From Bugula neritina (Eukaryota > Bryozoa > Gymnolaemata > Cheilostomatida > Bugulidae): a stretch of 64,000 nucleotides of DNA. Both the position numbers and the translations under genes were made by a program. The notes under the pieces were generated by a model that searched no databases, was not told the DNA's origin, and saw only the letters and a list, made by a program, of their open reading frames with translations. The stretch is from assembly GCA_964035545.1 (NCBI GenBank), contig OZ037773.1:3451751-3515750 (forward strand), written 5' to 3'. Within the stretch, counting starts at the first letter, position 1, and every line of letters starts with the position of its first letter. This document shows positions 1 to 11,000 of the stretch, in pieces.

Positions 1-1347
1 TTGATAAATTGTGACAATGTTCTATAAAGCTTGCTACAATCACAGCCTTTCTCTTGTTTTACATAATAAATATATTTATTGATTGGATTATGACCAGCCA
101 TAATATTTTCATGGTTAGTTTTACTACTTTAGTTCCTCATCAGCTGATATCTTATTTAATTTTCTCTCAATGGACAATCATCAATGTATACTATTGCGTT
201 GAATTGCTAATGACATGTTCTGTTATAGTCAACACCTTTATTTATTCTCTGCCACACAATCTCTTTCATGTATCTATTAATGTGCAGCAACCTCTGCAAC
301 TTTGTCATTGTTCCAATAAAACAACATATTGTTCTCATATATAATATTATTATATACTCTTTTTCTCCTGTAAACTAGAAAAACTACTTTACACTCTAAT
401 CTTGATAAATGCTAGTGATTAAGAAGAGGTTTTCAATTTCTAGATATCACCTATATATCTTGGTGATATCACAGAAAATATAGAGCCAGATATCATAATA
501 TAGAGGTGATACATGCTTTGTTTACTGTAAAATCAAATAATGTTGTTAATTCAAGTAAAGCTTGATATTTTTCCAGCCAAATAATATGTTATATCATGTT
601 ATATTCAGTCTCATCTCAACTCAATTATTTAAATTTGTTGTAACTATACACTTCCTTAGGCTGTCACATGATTATCTGCCTTCTCTTGTAGCCTTTAGTT
701 GCCGTCTTGCCCATCACTATACTTGGACCTACTATATATAGCTGTGATTCAATAAAATGATTCACAGACATTTTATTTTTGAATAATATAACAATATCCC
801 CTGGAACTGTGTTCTTAACTAGCGAGTTGAGGCCTTAGCAATGGCAAAGAGGCAAATAATAATAAAATAACAATATTATGCCAATACTCTCGGGTTGCCC
901 TAAAATATTATATGTTTAAAACTTCCTGCGTATAGATTGCTCAGCAAAACTTCATTACCGAATATAAATTAGCAAAAAGTATACACAAGACTGTACTAAG
1001 ATGGAAAACAAAAAAGTACACAAACAAAGAGAGGTAGTAAACAAGTAAAAGAACAAAAGTAGTCATGCATACATGACACACATTAGTTGTTTTCACAAGT
1101 AGATTATTGGCTATTTATAGCCCAATGCAGAAAAGCAAGTGCGGCCACATCTGCTCTGGTTTGGTTTGACTCAGTAGCCATGACTTCCTGCTTTACAAGT
1201 ATATCTCGGAACTCATATTGTGTCAGATAAGTTGTTGTGAATCATTGAGCTGAGCAGCTGCTGAGGAAGTAACTGAGAGTTAAAAATATAGACTCACTCT
1301 GTCAGGTCAATGACATGTTCCACAGGAAATAGAGATATAAAACCTTT
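1..1347. other. Intergenic, no gene seen
   Basis: AT-rich sequence with no open frame that looks coding. An imperfect inverted repeat built on GATATCACCTATATAT sits at about 443-512. I see no splice-bounded exon. Confidence 0.5.
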
Positions 1348-1417
1348 ACCCCCACTTGAATTCGAACCCGAGACCTGCAGCTTGCAAGCAGGCGCACTAA
1401 CCATTACACCACGGGAC
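1348..1417 (-). repeat. tRNA-derived short SINE (copy 1)
   Basis: Read on the minus strand, this has an A-box-like GTGGTGTAATGGTTAGTGC and a B-box-like GGTTCGAATTC, as in RNA polymerase III tRNA promoters. The anticodon arm has an oversized loop and the acceptor ends do not pair properly, so this is a tRNA-derived retroposon head, not a tRNA gene. The tail GGGGGTAAAGGTTTTATA is shared with the copy at 2.04 kb. Confidence 0.6.
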
Positions 1418-2035
1418 TACTTGGTAAGCGCAACATTACAAGAGATAATTAATACATTGCACCAAGTATTGTCACTTTTTTGTAGTTCTAGATAATGTCG
1501 TACATGGCTAATTGTTAACAAAAGAAAACAGCTTTGACATAAAAAACCAATAGTTTATATTTTCATACACTTACTGTTTACTGCATGATACAAAACTTTG
1601 TAATATTTTATAATAATCATTGTCATTTCTATAGAAATACAACATATTTTCATGTTATTTGACTTGAAGTATGCATAACTCTCTCCTTTCCTGCTCATCG
1701 CCTCACACTTTATATCAGCCGGCTGACATCTTCCAGTCATGTATTTAGTGTGTTACCAATCTACTATAGTATCATTGAGTTTATGCGTATGTCACAGGCT
1801 AATTATAAACATCATAATTGAGAAAAACATTCTTATGTGATATAATTTATAATGCCTAGAGTTTTATCACATGACTCAGCTATTTCTGCAACACTTAGCT
1901 TGGGTGAGTCACCTGCATGATAGCCTAGGCGTATCTAAACTACAACATAATATGCTGTAGGAACCCGGAAACAACTGAAGCAGTCATATATGTCTCCCTC
2001 ACACTGCTAGAGAGTGTTTGACTTCCCTTTATAAA

Positions 2036-2119
2036 ACTTTTGCCCCCACTGCATGGGATTCGAACCTGAGACTTCCGGTTTGCTAGCAGGCGCACTAATC
2101 ATTACACCACAGGACTAAT
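2036..2119 (-). repeat. tRNA-derived short SINE (copy 2)
   Basis: Same family as the copy at 1.35 kb: on the minus strand GTGGTGTAATGATTAGTGC and GGTTCGAATCCC are followed by GGGGGCAAAAGTTTTATA. The anticodon arm is degenerate, so I do not call a functional tRNA. Confidence 0.6.
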
Positions 2120-3010
2120 GGGTAAACTCAGCACTACACCCTCAGTTAGAGCTGTAGTATAAATGTGAGCTGCCTTATAATTCTAGTGTTATAGGTATAT
2201 ATTATGTAACGATTTTAAAGGGGTGAGTATTCAAAGTAACCAGACATTCAACATGGTTTGGGGTGTTCTGTATGAAGCAGCTTCAAGAGATACACAACAT
2301 GCATGTACAGCTTTAGCTCTCATCCAATCCTATCACCCCTCTGAGTTCAATGTAAAAATACATGAAAACAGAAAAACAGTACTGCGATATAATAATATTA
2401 CATAAAACAGTTCAAACTAATAACTATGGTGTTCATAAAATAGTTTATTTTAGTTGTTTATTATAATTATAATATTTGCCGATTCAATCCATAAAGTGAA
2501 CCAAAAACTTCTCAAGAGATACATTTCAAGAAGATGTACGTTATTATACATGTCACTTGTTTAAATTAGGTGAAATTAACTGATTGTTTCATAACTGGGG
2601 AGAAAGTCACCATTTTCTATTGCAAATTATCTCGATGTTGGATTTATAATATTATAAAGGCTGTGATTGGCTGTGATGCGGACGTTTTGTTAACCTCTAT
2701 TCAAGTTCGCTGAACCAATTAATGTTATTTATTAAGTCATGCGGCTCAACACACACATGTGACTCAACGCATGACTTTTCCGCAGTAAACATAACATCTT
2801 CGAAGCCCCTGCTTTTGACAGCCAGTGTCCAGTAGCGCCTCAGAGCTAAATGTGAAACTAGCAGGTTAGTAGATTATTCTATGCTTAGATTTGATTTGTA
2901 AGCTCAATTTGAATTGTTTGAATAATCAATCAATAAATCCTTTGAAATTGATTTATAATCATAATCATAATGTACTAACAGACAACAGTATAAGTATTAA
3001 CAATAAGTGA
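2120..3010. other. Intergenic, no gene seen
   Basis: AT-rich non-coding sequence between the SINE copy and the simple repeat at 3.0 kb. No supported exon on either strand. Confidence 0.45.
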
Positions 3011-3130
3011 ATAACTATTACTATTAGTATTACTATTAGTATTACTATTAGTATTACTATTAGTATTACTATTAGTATTAGACTTCGTATTACTATTAGT
3101 ATTAGTATTGCTCTATTAGTATTAGTACTA
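3011..3130. repeat. ATTAGTATTACT microsatellite, left arm
   Basis: Imperfect repeats of ATTAGTATTACT. The reverse-complement motif (AATACTAATAGT) continues on the other side of the LTR element at 7.65-7.74 kb, so before the insertion the two sides formed a long inverted simple repeat. Confidence 0.75.
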
Positions 3131-3157
3131 GTTATAGACTAAGGCTATAGTAGTACT

Positions 3158-3389
3158 TGTTTTATGTTGATTTGTGATATTATTTCAGCTATCGTGAAAA
3201 GAGAGAACGTGCTCGAGTTAGTTGATAAACGTAAGAGGCCGAAGCCGTGATTTATTACCACAATATATATACAAGAAAATACTAAAACTATTACAATAAG
3301 TGAGACAATTAATTATTAAGATTATGACAAAAAATAGTAAAATAATAAAATAACAAATTACAAATAAATGTTTACATGAACACCGAACA
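3158..3389 (-). repeat. LTR (3') of element A
   Basis: 232 bp, identical by eye to 7401-7632, with TG...CA termini. It contains a short TATA-like run and is otherwise AT-rich. Confidence 0.93.
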
Positions 3390-3430
3390 TCTCCCACAGA
3401 ATAGAAAAAAGCTATTTAGATATGATTGTT

Positions 3431-3757
3431 TTAAGAGGGCACATAGTCTGCCATCCAACTAGGTGGCTTCCGTTCTCTGGTTGAACGTCTTAGGTTGTCG
3501 CTATGATTGGCGCTCTCGGTGGTGTCAACCTGGGTACTACTAGCGTTTTGTTTAGGATCTTTTGGTGTCTCAGGACTCGCTGGCTCCGTGACGAGTGGTC
3601 TGATGTCTCGCCGGTTTCTCCGAAAGAGGTTGTTGTTAAGTTGTATGGCATAGGCTCTGCTACTCAATTGTCTGTTAATTTGCGCCTCCTGCCATTTTCT
3701 CCGGTGCTGACTCCAGTCTCGAACCAAAACTGGTTGCCCTTCTTTCAGCACTGCCAA
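3431..3757 (-). pseudogene. Frame-shifted C-terminal tail of element A integrase
   Basis: 108 codons in a different frame from the main polyprotein, overlapping its last codons. It holds the GPY-like region of the integrase C-terminus (a short GQPVLVRDW motif, basic stretch) and ends in RSTRERKPPSWMADYV, the typical end of Ty3/gypsy Pol. It is best read as the displaced end of the 3745-7356 frame, not as a separate gene. Confidence 0.8.
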
Positions 3758-6700
3758 ATCTCTTGCACCGTCATTGCATCTCTGCTGCAGTTTTTCATTG
3801 CGGCCCTGCTTTTCCCACCAACCTTGGTTGTTCTCTGTTTCTGGCCGAACTTTCCGATAAGTTGCTGAATTGGGCTGGCCGTCAGGCCTTCTTTGGTGGT
3901 GTTGAGATGTTCCAGTAACGCAAGTTCGGGCTCTTCACATCTGCGGAGTATACGTTTGGCTATCTTCACAGCAGACTCTGCCTTCCCATTGGACTGAGAA
4001 TGATATGGAGAGCTGGTGGTGTGTGTGAAATTCCATGATTGGCTGAAAGTGGAAAACTGGTGCGAGGTAAACTGTGGTCCGTTGTCAGTGTGAACCTGTC
4101 TGGGTATTCCCAGGCGTCCAAAACAGCGCTTTATGGAGTTGATAACAGCCTCTGCTGTTTGGTTGTCCAGTCGGTCGTATTCAAGGTAGTCAGTCGTATA
4201 GTCAACAATAGTAATGTAGTGAGTGTGATTGTATTCAAACAAGTCAATTCCTACTTTGGTCCAGGGTTGTTGGGGAACTGTGTGGAGTAAAAGTGTTTCC
4301 TTCTGTTGCCGGGGAGCATCCAGTTGACATTGTCGACAGTTAGCAATATTGTTTTTGATGTCATTGGTGATGCCAAGCCAAAACACTGTGTGGCGGGCAC
4401 GTCTTAGTGTGGAGTTAATCCCATTATGGCCAGTGTGAAGTAGTTGGAGAAACTTTCTCTGGAGTGTCTTTGGAATAATGGCTCTTAGTCCTTTGTAAAC
4501 AATGCCATTGTCAATAGATAGTTCGTCCTGAAAGTGTTTGTACTTGTCATGAGTTGTGCAGTTGGCAATGTTCCAGTCATGTTTAATAAGGTTTGTCAGT
4601 GTCATAAGTTCATTGTCCTGTGCAGTAGCAGTCCTAATGTTGTCAATTAAGTCGTCACAAACAGGAGCATCATTATTTTGAGAGTCAATGTGAAAAATGT
4701 GTTCTGGTAGTTGTTGATAGTTGGGGGAGTCAAAGTATGAGTCTCTTGAGAGTAAGTCAGCCGTGATCTGTTCAGCACCCTTTTGCCAAGTTACCTTAAT
4801 GTTGGGGTATCTTTGTAAGTGAAGAAGCATAGCTTGCAACCTCCGAGATGCCTTATGAATGGATTTCCTGAAAATAGATACAAGGGGTTTGTGGTCAGTT
4901 TGGATAGTGACAGCATGGTGACCAAAGATATACTGGTCAAAGCGTTCAGTGCCAAACACTATGGCAAGGCACTCAAGCTCTAGTGGTACATAGTTCTGTT
5001 CCGATTTTGTTAAACTGCGAGATGCATATGCTACAGGCTTGCCTCCTTGCATGAGTGTTGCACCCACACCAGCATTTGAAGCGTCAGTTTGTATAGTTAC
5101 TGGCTTGTTGCAGTCAAAGTATTGTAGAGTTTCTGAGTCAGTTAGTAAGGTCTTCAGTCTATTAAAAGCGTTCATTTGGTCGTCAGTCCAGTGAAAGTCT
5201 TGAGCATTGTCTTGTGTCAGTAAACGTCGTAATGGTTCAGATTCCGATGCTAGGTTGCTAATAAATTTTGACATGTATGTGATGTGACCAAGGAACCGTT
5301 TTACTCCCTGTGGAGATGAGGGAGGTTTCATCTTAAGAATGGCTTTTACTTTGTTAGGATCTGGTTTAAGTCCATTAGTTGTCAGTATGTGTCCAATGTA
5401 AGGTAGTTCGTCCTGAAGGAAGCGGGATTTTTCCTTGTTCAGTCTCAGTCCTGTCTGTCGAGCACGTTTGAAGAGCGCTTCAAGGTTTCTATCATGCTCT
5501 TTCCTTGTGCTTCCGAAAATTAGGATGTCATCTGCAACTATGGTGATGCCATCAAGACCAGCAAGATTTTCCGTGAGCCTTCTCTGAAACTCCTCCGGCG
5601 CTGATGCAATTCCGAAGGGTAGCCTTAGGTACTTGTACTTTCCTATGGGAGTCCAGAAAGTTGTCAAGTCTGTAGATTCCTCAGCTAGGGGAATTTGATA
5701 GAAACCTTCTTTGGCGTCACACAAGGAGAAAAACTTGGCACCGTTGAGTTGTGGCAAAACATCTTCCAATGTTGGCATGACAGCGTGGTTTCGTTTAATT
5801 GCTTGATTGAGATTTTGCGGATCTATGCAGATGCGTATCTTTCCATTAGGCTTGCGCACTGGTTGTAGATGGCTTATCCAGTCTGTAGGTGCTTCTACCT
5901 TAGTGATAATTTGACGTTGTTCTAGTTCAAGAATAGTCTTGATGAGATCTGATTTCATCGACAAGGGCACCTTCCGCGGTCGGACTTGCACTGGTACAGC
6001 TTCAGGTCTTAGCTCTATCCTATATTCCTGTTCAAACTTTCCAAGTCCGGTAAATATGTCATCAAAGTTAGTCAGTAAAGTCTGAAGGTCTGGGTCAGTA
6101 GTGGCAAAGTTTACATTCTCGCTTTTGGTGCTGGGCATTTGTAATAAATCCAGGTGCAAACATGATTTCCATGACAGCAAGCTATGTTGGGTGGTTTCCA
6201 CAACTAGGAATTTTAATGTAGTGTAACATCCTTGCTTGTTTAGTATCTGTATCCGTGTCCACCCTAGTGGTGCACACTTGCTCTGGTCATATAAAGTTAG
6301 TACAGTATCAGTCGGTGTAAGTTTCGGTCTACCTAGCTTGTCGTAGTCGATCGTATTCAAAGTATTGCATGATGCACCAGTGTCAAGTTGGAATTCAATG
6401 TCATAAATAGTATCTGCTTGCTTAGCAGTGAGCATCGCTAATAATTTACGATCTCGTACAGTAGTGGAGATAGTACTTACATGTTGAGAGTCACTGTCTG
6501 AAGAGTAATTCCAGGTGACTTGATTGGCTGTTTCGGTTGAGTCGCGATAATGATGCATGCGTGACCTGCAGTATGCAGCAAAGTGGTTAAATTTCTTGCA
6601 ATGATTGCACTGTTTCCCATATGCTGGGCATGCTCGAGGTGGGTGATTGCCTCCACAGTTTCCACACCTAGAAGCACCAACTGATCTTCTGACGTTGGGC

Positions 6701-7356
6701 TGAGAGTGAGTATGTGAAAGTTGTCCTCTGTGTTTATCAGTGTTACGAGTGTCATTAGAGTGATATTGATGAGTCGGAGGTCTATGTTTTACCAAGTTCA
6801 CTTGTTCGAGTCCATATGTGTTATCCTTAGTCATAGTCTTGTAGTCAATAGCCGATGCTTCTTCTCGTCTGCAGAGTTCAATTGCTTTGTCAAAGTCAGT
6901 CAAGTCAAACAGTTTCTTTCTAATCTTGTCACTTTCAATTCCCAGTATCAGTGCTTGTAGTATCAGTCGGTTGTACATGTCTCTTAAGTCACATAGTCCT
7001 GCAATGGTATGTAGTTCAGTCAAAAATTCGTCAATAGTTCTATTTCCTTGCTTACAAGTCAGTAGTGAGTGAGTCTTAGCCACTAAGTTTATTCTTGGTT
7101 TGCAGTAGTCATCAAACTGCGTCACAACTTTGTCATAGTCAGTTTTGTCATTGTTGTCAGTCCAGTTGAAAGAGTCGTATATTTGGTTGCCTCGGCGACC
7201 GATAGTTCTAAGTAGGTATGCAGTTTTCACTTTGCCTTCGGCTGTATCTTTCGATGTGGCAGTTAAAAAAAGTTCGAAGTCACGTTTAAAAATCTTCCAT
7301 TCCTCAGGTAAATTCGGTCCATCTGCTAATGGTTTTGGCGCTAGTAATTGCTCCAT
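3745..7356 (-). CDS. Gag-Pol polyprotein of element A
   Basis: A 1,203-residue frame. Gag occupies about residues 1-290 and ends with two cysteine knuckles (231-263). The aspartic protease has DTG at 325-327. Reverse transcriptase runs about 440-640 and carries the VADD form of the catalytic motif (607-610). RNase H starts near 752, with its first Asp at 757. Integrase has an HHCC zinc-binding part (about 974-1010) and a DD35E triad at D1038, D1091 and E1127. Gag and Pol are fused without a frameshift. The frame ends early: the expected integrase C-terminal tail continues in another frame (3431-3757), so a single-base indel near 3845-3862 probably separates them. It could be a real mutation or a sequencing error. 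Start chosen at the first ATG after the primer-binding site. Confidence 0.93.
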   Translation of the reverse strand: MEQLLAPKPLADGPNLPEEWKIFKRDFELFLTATSKDTAEGKVKTAYLLRTIGRRGNQIYDSFNWTDNNDKTDYDKVVTQFDDYCKPRINLVAKTHSLLTCKQGNRTIDEFLTELHTIAGLCDLRDMYNRLILQALILGIESDKIRKKLFDLTDFDKAIELCRREEASAIDYKTMTKDNTYGLEQVNLVKHRPPTHQYHSNDTRNTDKHRGQLSHTHSQPNVRRSVGASRCGNCGGNHPPRACPAYGKQCNHCKKFNHFAAYCRSRMHHYRDSTETANQVTWNYSSDSDSQHVSTISTTVRDRKLLAMLTAKQADTIYDIEFQLDTGASCNTLNTIDYDKLGRPKLTPTDTVLTLYDQSKCAPLGWTRIQILNKQGCYTTLKFLVVETTQHSLLSWKSCLHLDLLQMPSTKSENVNFATTDPDLQTLLTNFDDIFTGLGKFEQEYRIELRPEAVPVQVRPRKVPLSMKSDLIKTILELEQRQIITKVEAPTDWISHLQPVRKPNGKIRICIDPQNLNQAIKRNHAVMPTLEDVLPQLNGAKFFSLCDAKEGFYQIPLAEESTDLTTFWTPIGKYKYLRLPFGIASAPEEFQRRLTENLAGLDGITIVADDILIFGSTRKEHDRNLEALFKRARQTGLRLNKEKSRFLQDELPYIGHILTTNGLKPDPNKVKAILKMKPPSSPQGVKRFLGHITYMSKFISNLASESEPLRRLLTQDNAQDFHWTDDQMNAFNRLKTLLTDSETLQYFDCNKPVTIQTDASNAGVGATLMQGGKPVAYASRSLTKSEQNYVPLELECLAIVFGTERFDQYIFGHHAVTIQTDHKPLVSIFRKSIHKASRRLQAMLLHLQRYPNIKVTWQKGAEQITADLLSRDSYFDSPNYQQLPEHIFHIDSQNNDAPVCDDLIDNIRTATAQDNELMTLTNLIKHDWNIANCTTHDKYKHFQDELSIDNGIVYKGLRAIIPKTLQRKFLQLLHTGHNGINSTLRRARHTVFWLGITNDIKNNIANCRQCQLDAPRQQKETLLLHTVPQQPWTKVGIDLFEYNHTHYITIVDYTTDYLEYDRLDNQTAEAVINSIKRCFGRLGIPRQVHTDNGPQFTSHQFSTFSQSWNFTHTTSSPYHSQSNGKAESAVKIAKRILRRCEEPELALLEHLNTTKEGLTASPIQQLIGKFGQKQRTTKVGGKSRAAMKNCSRDAMTVQEIWQC

Positions 7357-7400
7357 GTTATTTCAGTGTAATATTAATAATAATTAGACTCGGGGCACCA

Positions 7401-7632
7401 TGTTTTATGTTGATTTGTGATATTATTTCAGCTATCGTGAAAAGAGAGAACGTGCTCGAGTTAGTTGATAAACGTAAGAGGCCGAAGCCGTGATTTATTA
7501 CCACAATATATATACAAGAAAATACTAAAACTATTACAATAAGTGAGACAATTAATTATTAAGATTATGACAAAAAATAGTAAAATAATAAAATAACAAA
7601 TTACAAATAAATGTTTACATGAACACCGAACA
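7401..7632 (-). repeat. LTR (5') of element A
   Basis: 232 bp copy identical to 3158-3389. On the minus strand it is followed at once by the primer-binding site at 7400-7382. The first 42 bases of the same LTR reappear at the right edge of the window (63959-64000). Confidence 0.93.
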
Positions 7633-7640
7633 GTACTAGT

Positions 7641-7745
7641 ACAGTAGTACGAGTAATAGTAATACTAATACTAATAGTAATACTAATAGTACTAATACTA
7701 ATACTAATAGTAATTCTAATAGTGATACTAATAGATTATAGACAA
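7641..7745. repeat. AATACTAATAGT microsatellite, right arm
   Basis: Imperfect AATACTAATAGT repeats, the reverse complement of the left arm at 3.0-3.13 kb. Confidence 0.7.
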
Positions 7746-8033
7746 TAGACATGTATAGTTACTAGTAATAATAATAATTATATTTCATAATATTAATTAT
7801 TATTATTAATTATTTAATATAGCATGAAAGTTGAAACTAATTGAAAAAGCAGATAATAATTATATAATTAGTACTACTAAATCTAATACTTGTAATTTAT
7901 TAGATTAGTGAACCTTTCAGATTCTATCACTATAGAACTGGGTGCTTATAGTTATATTTATTTCTCATTTATCAAATGATTAAAATATTGACTGAATTTT
8001 GTTTAGAATTCTTTAACTCAAATCAAATTCGGA
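7746..8033. other. Intergenic, upstream of TRIM gene
   Basis: AT-rich. It should contain the promoter and 5' UTR of the TRIM gene, but I cannot point to a defined core promoter. Confidence 0.4.
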
Positions 8034-11000
8034 ATGGCAGATTCTAAAATAGTGAAAAAAAGGCTCAACAACTCCTATAGATGTGGCTACTGCCTACACT
8101 ATTTTAATGAACTGGGAGATCCCAGAACTCTGCCCTGCTTGCACGTCTACTGTATGAAGTGTCTCAAAACAGACATTGGCTACAAAAAGACTCACATTGA
8201 GTGCGCGTACTGCAGGTGAGTTGTACCAAGTTAGTGACCAACGGATATGATATCTTTTTGTGTGAGTGCATATTAGTTTTATTTTCTACCACTCATAGTG
8301 ACTTGTGTATCTTAAAAATGTTACTGGTTACTAGCTATTTGATCATCAGGAAAATGTCTGATTATGAAAGTTAAAGGTTACTGACTAACTAATACTATAT
8401 TTTAGGAAAAAATACTATGACATCACCGATCCTACTACTTTACCTGAAGCTAGGTTTGGTGATCCTTTGGAATATGAAGCTCTGCCCAAACCTGTAGGCA
8501 TTCCCTGTGATGTGTGTGAAGATGGAACAGGTGCTGTAGTGTTCTGTGTGGAGAGTGAGAAGAAGTTGTGTGAACAGCATCAGCAGGTGAGTTATGTGTT
8601 GACTGTAACCACTAGTCAGGGACATACTGATCAGTTATACTGAAGAATTCCGCTGTAGTATTAGGGAAAACATGTTGTGGCTGTATTTTTTTAGTGTATA
8701 ATACAGTCTTCTATGCTGCTGTTCTTACAATATATTATATATTCATGATCTAATATCGGTAATAAAATTAACTGTATTTTATAAGGAAGCATCAGTCAAT
8801 ATTCTCGTGTAGGGAGCAGCCGTGGTCTAGGGGCTAGAGCTTTTACCTAGTAAGCACAAAGTAATTGGTTCGAGCCCGACAAAGGCCATTGGTGACGTTA
8901 GGAAGAGCATCCAGTTTTAAATGCTCCTATGCTTCATCTAAATAAGTCCTTAGCCTGATTTAACAAAAAAAAACTTATATCAGGGGTTTTATCACAGGGT
9001 TATTGACTATAAACTTGAGTGAGTGAGTGAGTGAGTGAGTGAGTGAGTGAGTGAGTGAGTGAGTGAGTGAGTGAGTGAGTGAGTGAGTGAGTGAGTGAGT
9101 GAGTGAGTGAGTGAGTGAGTGAGTGAGTGAGTGAGTGAGTGAGTGAGTGAGTGAGTGAGTGAGTGAGTGAGTGAGTGAGTGAGTGAGTGAGTGAGTGAGT
9201 GAGTGAGTGAGTGAGTGAGTGAGTGAGTGAGTGAGTGAGTGAGTGAGTGAGTGAGTGAGTGAGTGAGTGAGTGAGTGAGTGAGTGAGTGGGTGAGTGAGT
9301 CAATATTTTCATGTGAATAACAACTCATTCTTATCCTACTAGCTGTGATTCAACTGTATTTCCTGTTGTCAGAACCATGACACACACATGAAGATCTACA
9401 GCAACATCACACATCACTTTATTCCAATTGACCTCTACACATCATTTCCACAGCGTTACTCCAGTATGAAATGCGAACATCATGAACAACATCAGCTGAT
9501 GGAGGCGTGTACCAAGTGTCACCAGAGATTCTGTATTCGGTGTGACTCTAAGAGTGGATGTAGCAAAGCAACAGGTAATTTCATTCTTTTATTTTCAGAA
9601 TTTTTTCATTTTGTAGAAGCTCTATTTAGTCTTGGAAAACACAATTATTTATACTGAGAATAGCCTGTATTCAGGTCTGGTCACAGAATAGAGCTTAGTC
9701 TAAAATAGCTGATGCAATGTATTTCTTGAGATAAACTGGTGAGTGTTATTTCAAAAGGAAAAGCAGCTTCTCACAACGTGACATCGATGGGCGATTTATC
9801 CCGTGAACTAAGAGACAAGCTGACTGAAGAAATGAAGATTCTGTCTGAGAAGATTTCAGAGTTGAATGACATATCAAAGGATGCCTGGAGACAGCTCAGT
9901 AAAATAGAAGATGATGTGAAGAAGATGTTTGCCAGAGTATATGCTACAGCTAATGCAAAGGTTGGCAGACATGTTTGTAAATAATATAGAGAACTATTAT
10001 GTAAATTCACAGCATGATTTACTCTATAAAACTGTAGTGACTGAAACTTTACTCACAGAACTTTGAAAGTTTTATATTCACTCTGCATGGTCTGTACAGT
10101 CGCTAAAGTAAAGCTGTGTAGTTTTTTTGCTGTTTGAATAGAACTTTCTGAAACTTTGCAGTAATATGTATGAAATTACGTGTTTACTATGCATATCAGT
10201 TAGACTACGGTCCCTATGCTATGTGATTAATATCTAATGTTAGGCTGCACATTCTTGTTGTTTATCCAAATTAATTGTGCAGTACGATATTTTATTTGTA
10301 CTCAGAAATCAGCAGCCGTTAACCCACACCATCTTGTGTGCAAGTAGCAGTAGCCATTCATCACGTGTCAGTTTGTGCAGGAGAACCTGTCAATACAGGC
10401 AACACACTCATCCTTCTGCAACTGTCAATTACTCAACCAGGGAGGTTAGCTGTGTTAGTGATTGACAGGTTGCAGAAAGTGACTCGTCACGTGGTGTGTC
10501 ACATGACTGAGTGCCTACTCAGTCATGCACTGTCACTGTAGAGGTTGTGAGTGCCAATGTGGTTATAATGTGTTACTATTTATTAGATAGAGGAGATTAG
10601 AAAGAGTGCTGAGGAACTGAAGGATGAATTATCGGAATATTTGAGAAGCAGCACAGAGATGGTGGTTAATTTTAGATATGACCTGGCAGTGAAACATGGT
10701 GTTGATAAGTTGTCTCTGGTGGACGGAGTACAACATGCAGTTGATAAGTTCAATGATGCAGAGATTGTGAGAGACTACAAAGAGATGAGTGAGAAGATGG
10801 AAAAGGTGTTAAATATCAGAATGATAGAGAAATGCTCCGTTCCCTGCAAATTCTGGGCACCTGCAGGTATGTAGCATTGATAGACAGATTCCTTAACCAC
10901 AAATTTATTCAGAATGTCATAAGAATTTATTCACAACTTTTCACTTGAAACTTTTATTGATATATACAGCAATTTTTATTATATTTGTAGCAACTGTGGG

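Larger units (their letters stand above)
3153..7637 (-). mobile_element. Ty3/gypsy LTR retrotransposon A, near-complete
   Basis: A whole element, including its GTACT target duplication (3153-3157 and 7633-7637). The two 232-bp LTRs are identical by eye and have TG...CA ends. Just inside the 5' LTR (minus-strand sense) is a primer-binding site starting TGGTGCCCCGAGTC, complementary to a tRNA 3' end closing in CACCA. A purine run (TGTGGGAGA) precedes the 3' LTR. Between them is a single gag-pol frame. The order protease, RT, RNase H, integrase is the Ty3/gypsy order. Identical LTRs imply a very recent insertion. A break in the frame near 3.85 kb, after the integrase catalytic core, is the only defect I see. 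Confidence 0.95.

Noticed and set aside
1348-1417. Functional tRNA gene
   Set aside because: The A and B boxes are present, but the anticodon loop is too long and the acceptor stem does not pair.
8975-9328. Two overlapping minus-strand frames of Ser-Leu-Thr-His repeats
   Set aside because: They are translations of the GAGT microsatellite, open in every frame because the unit has no stop codon.
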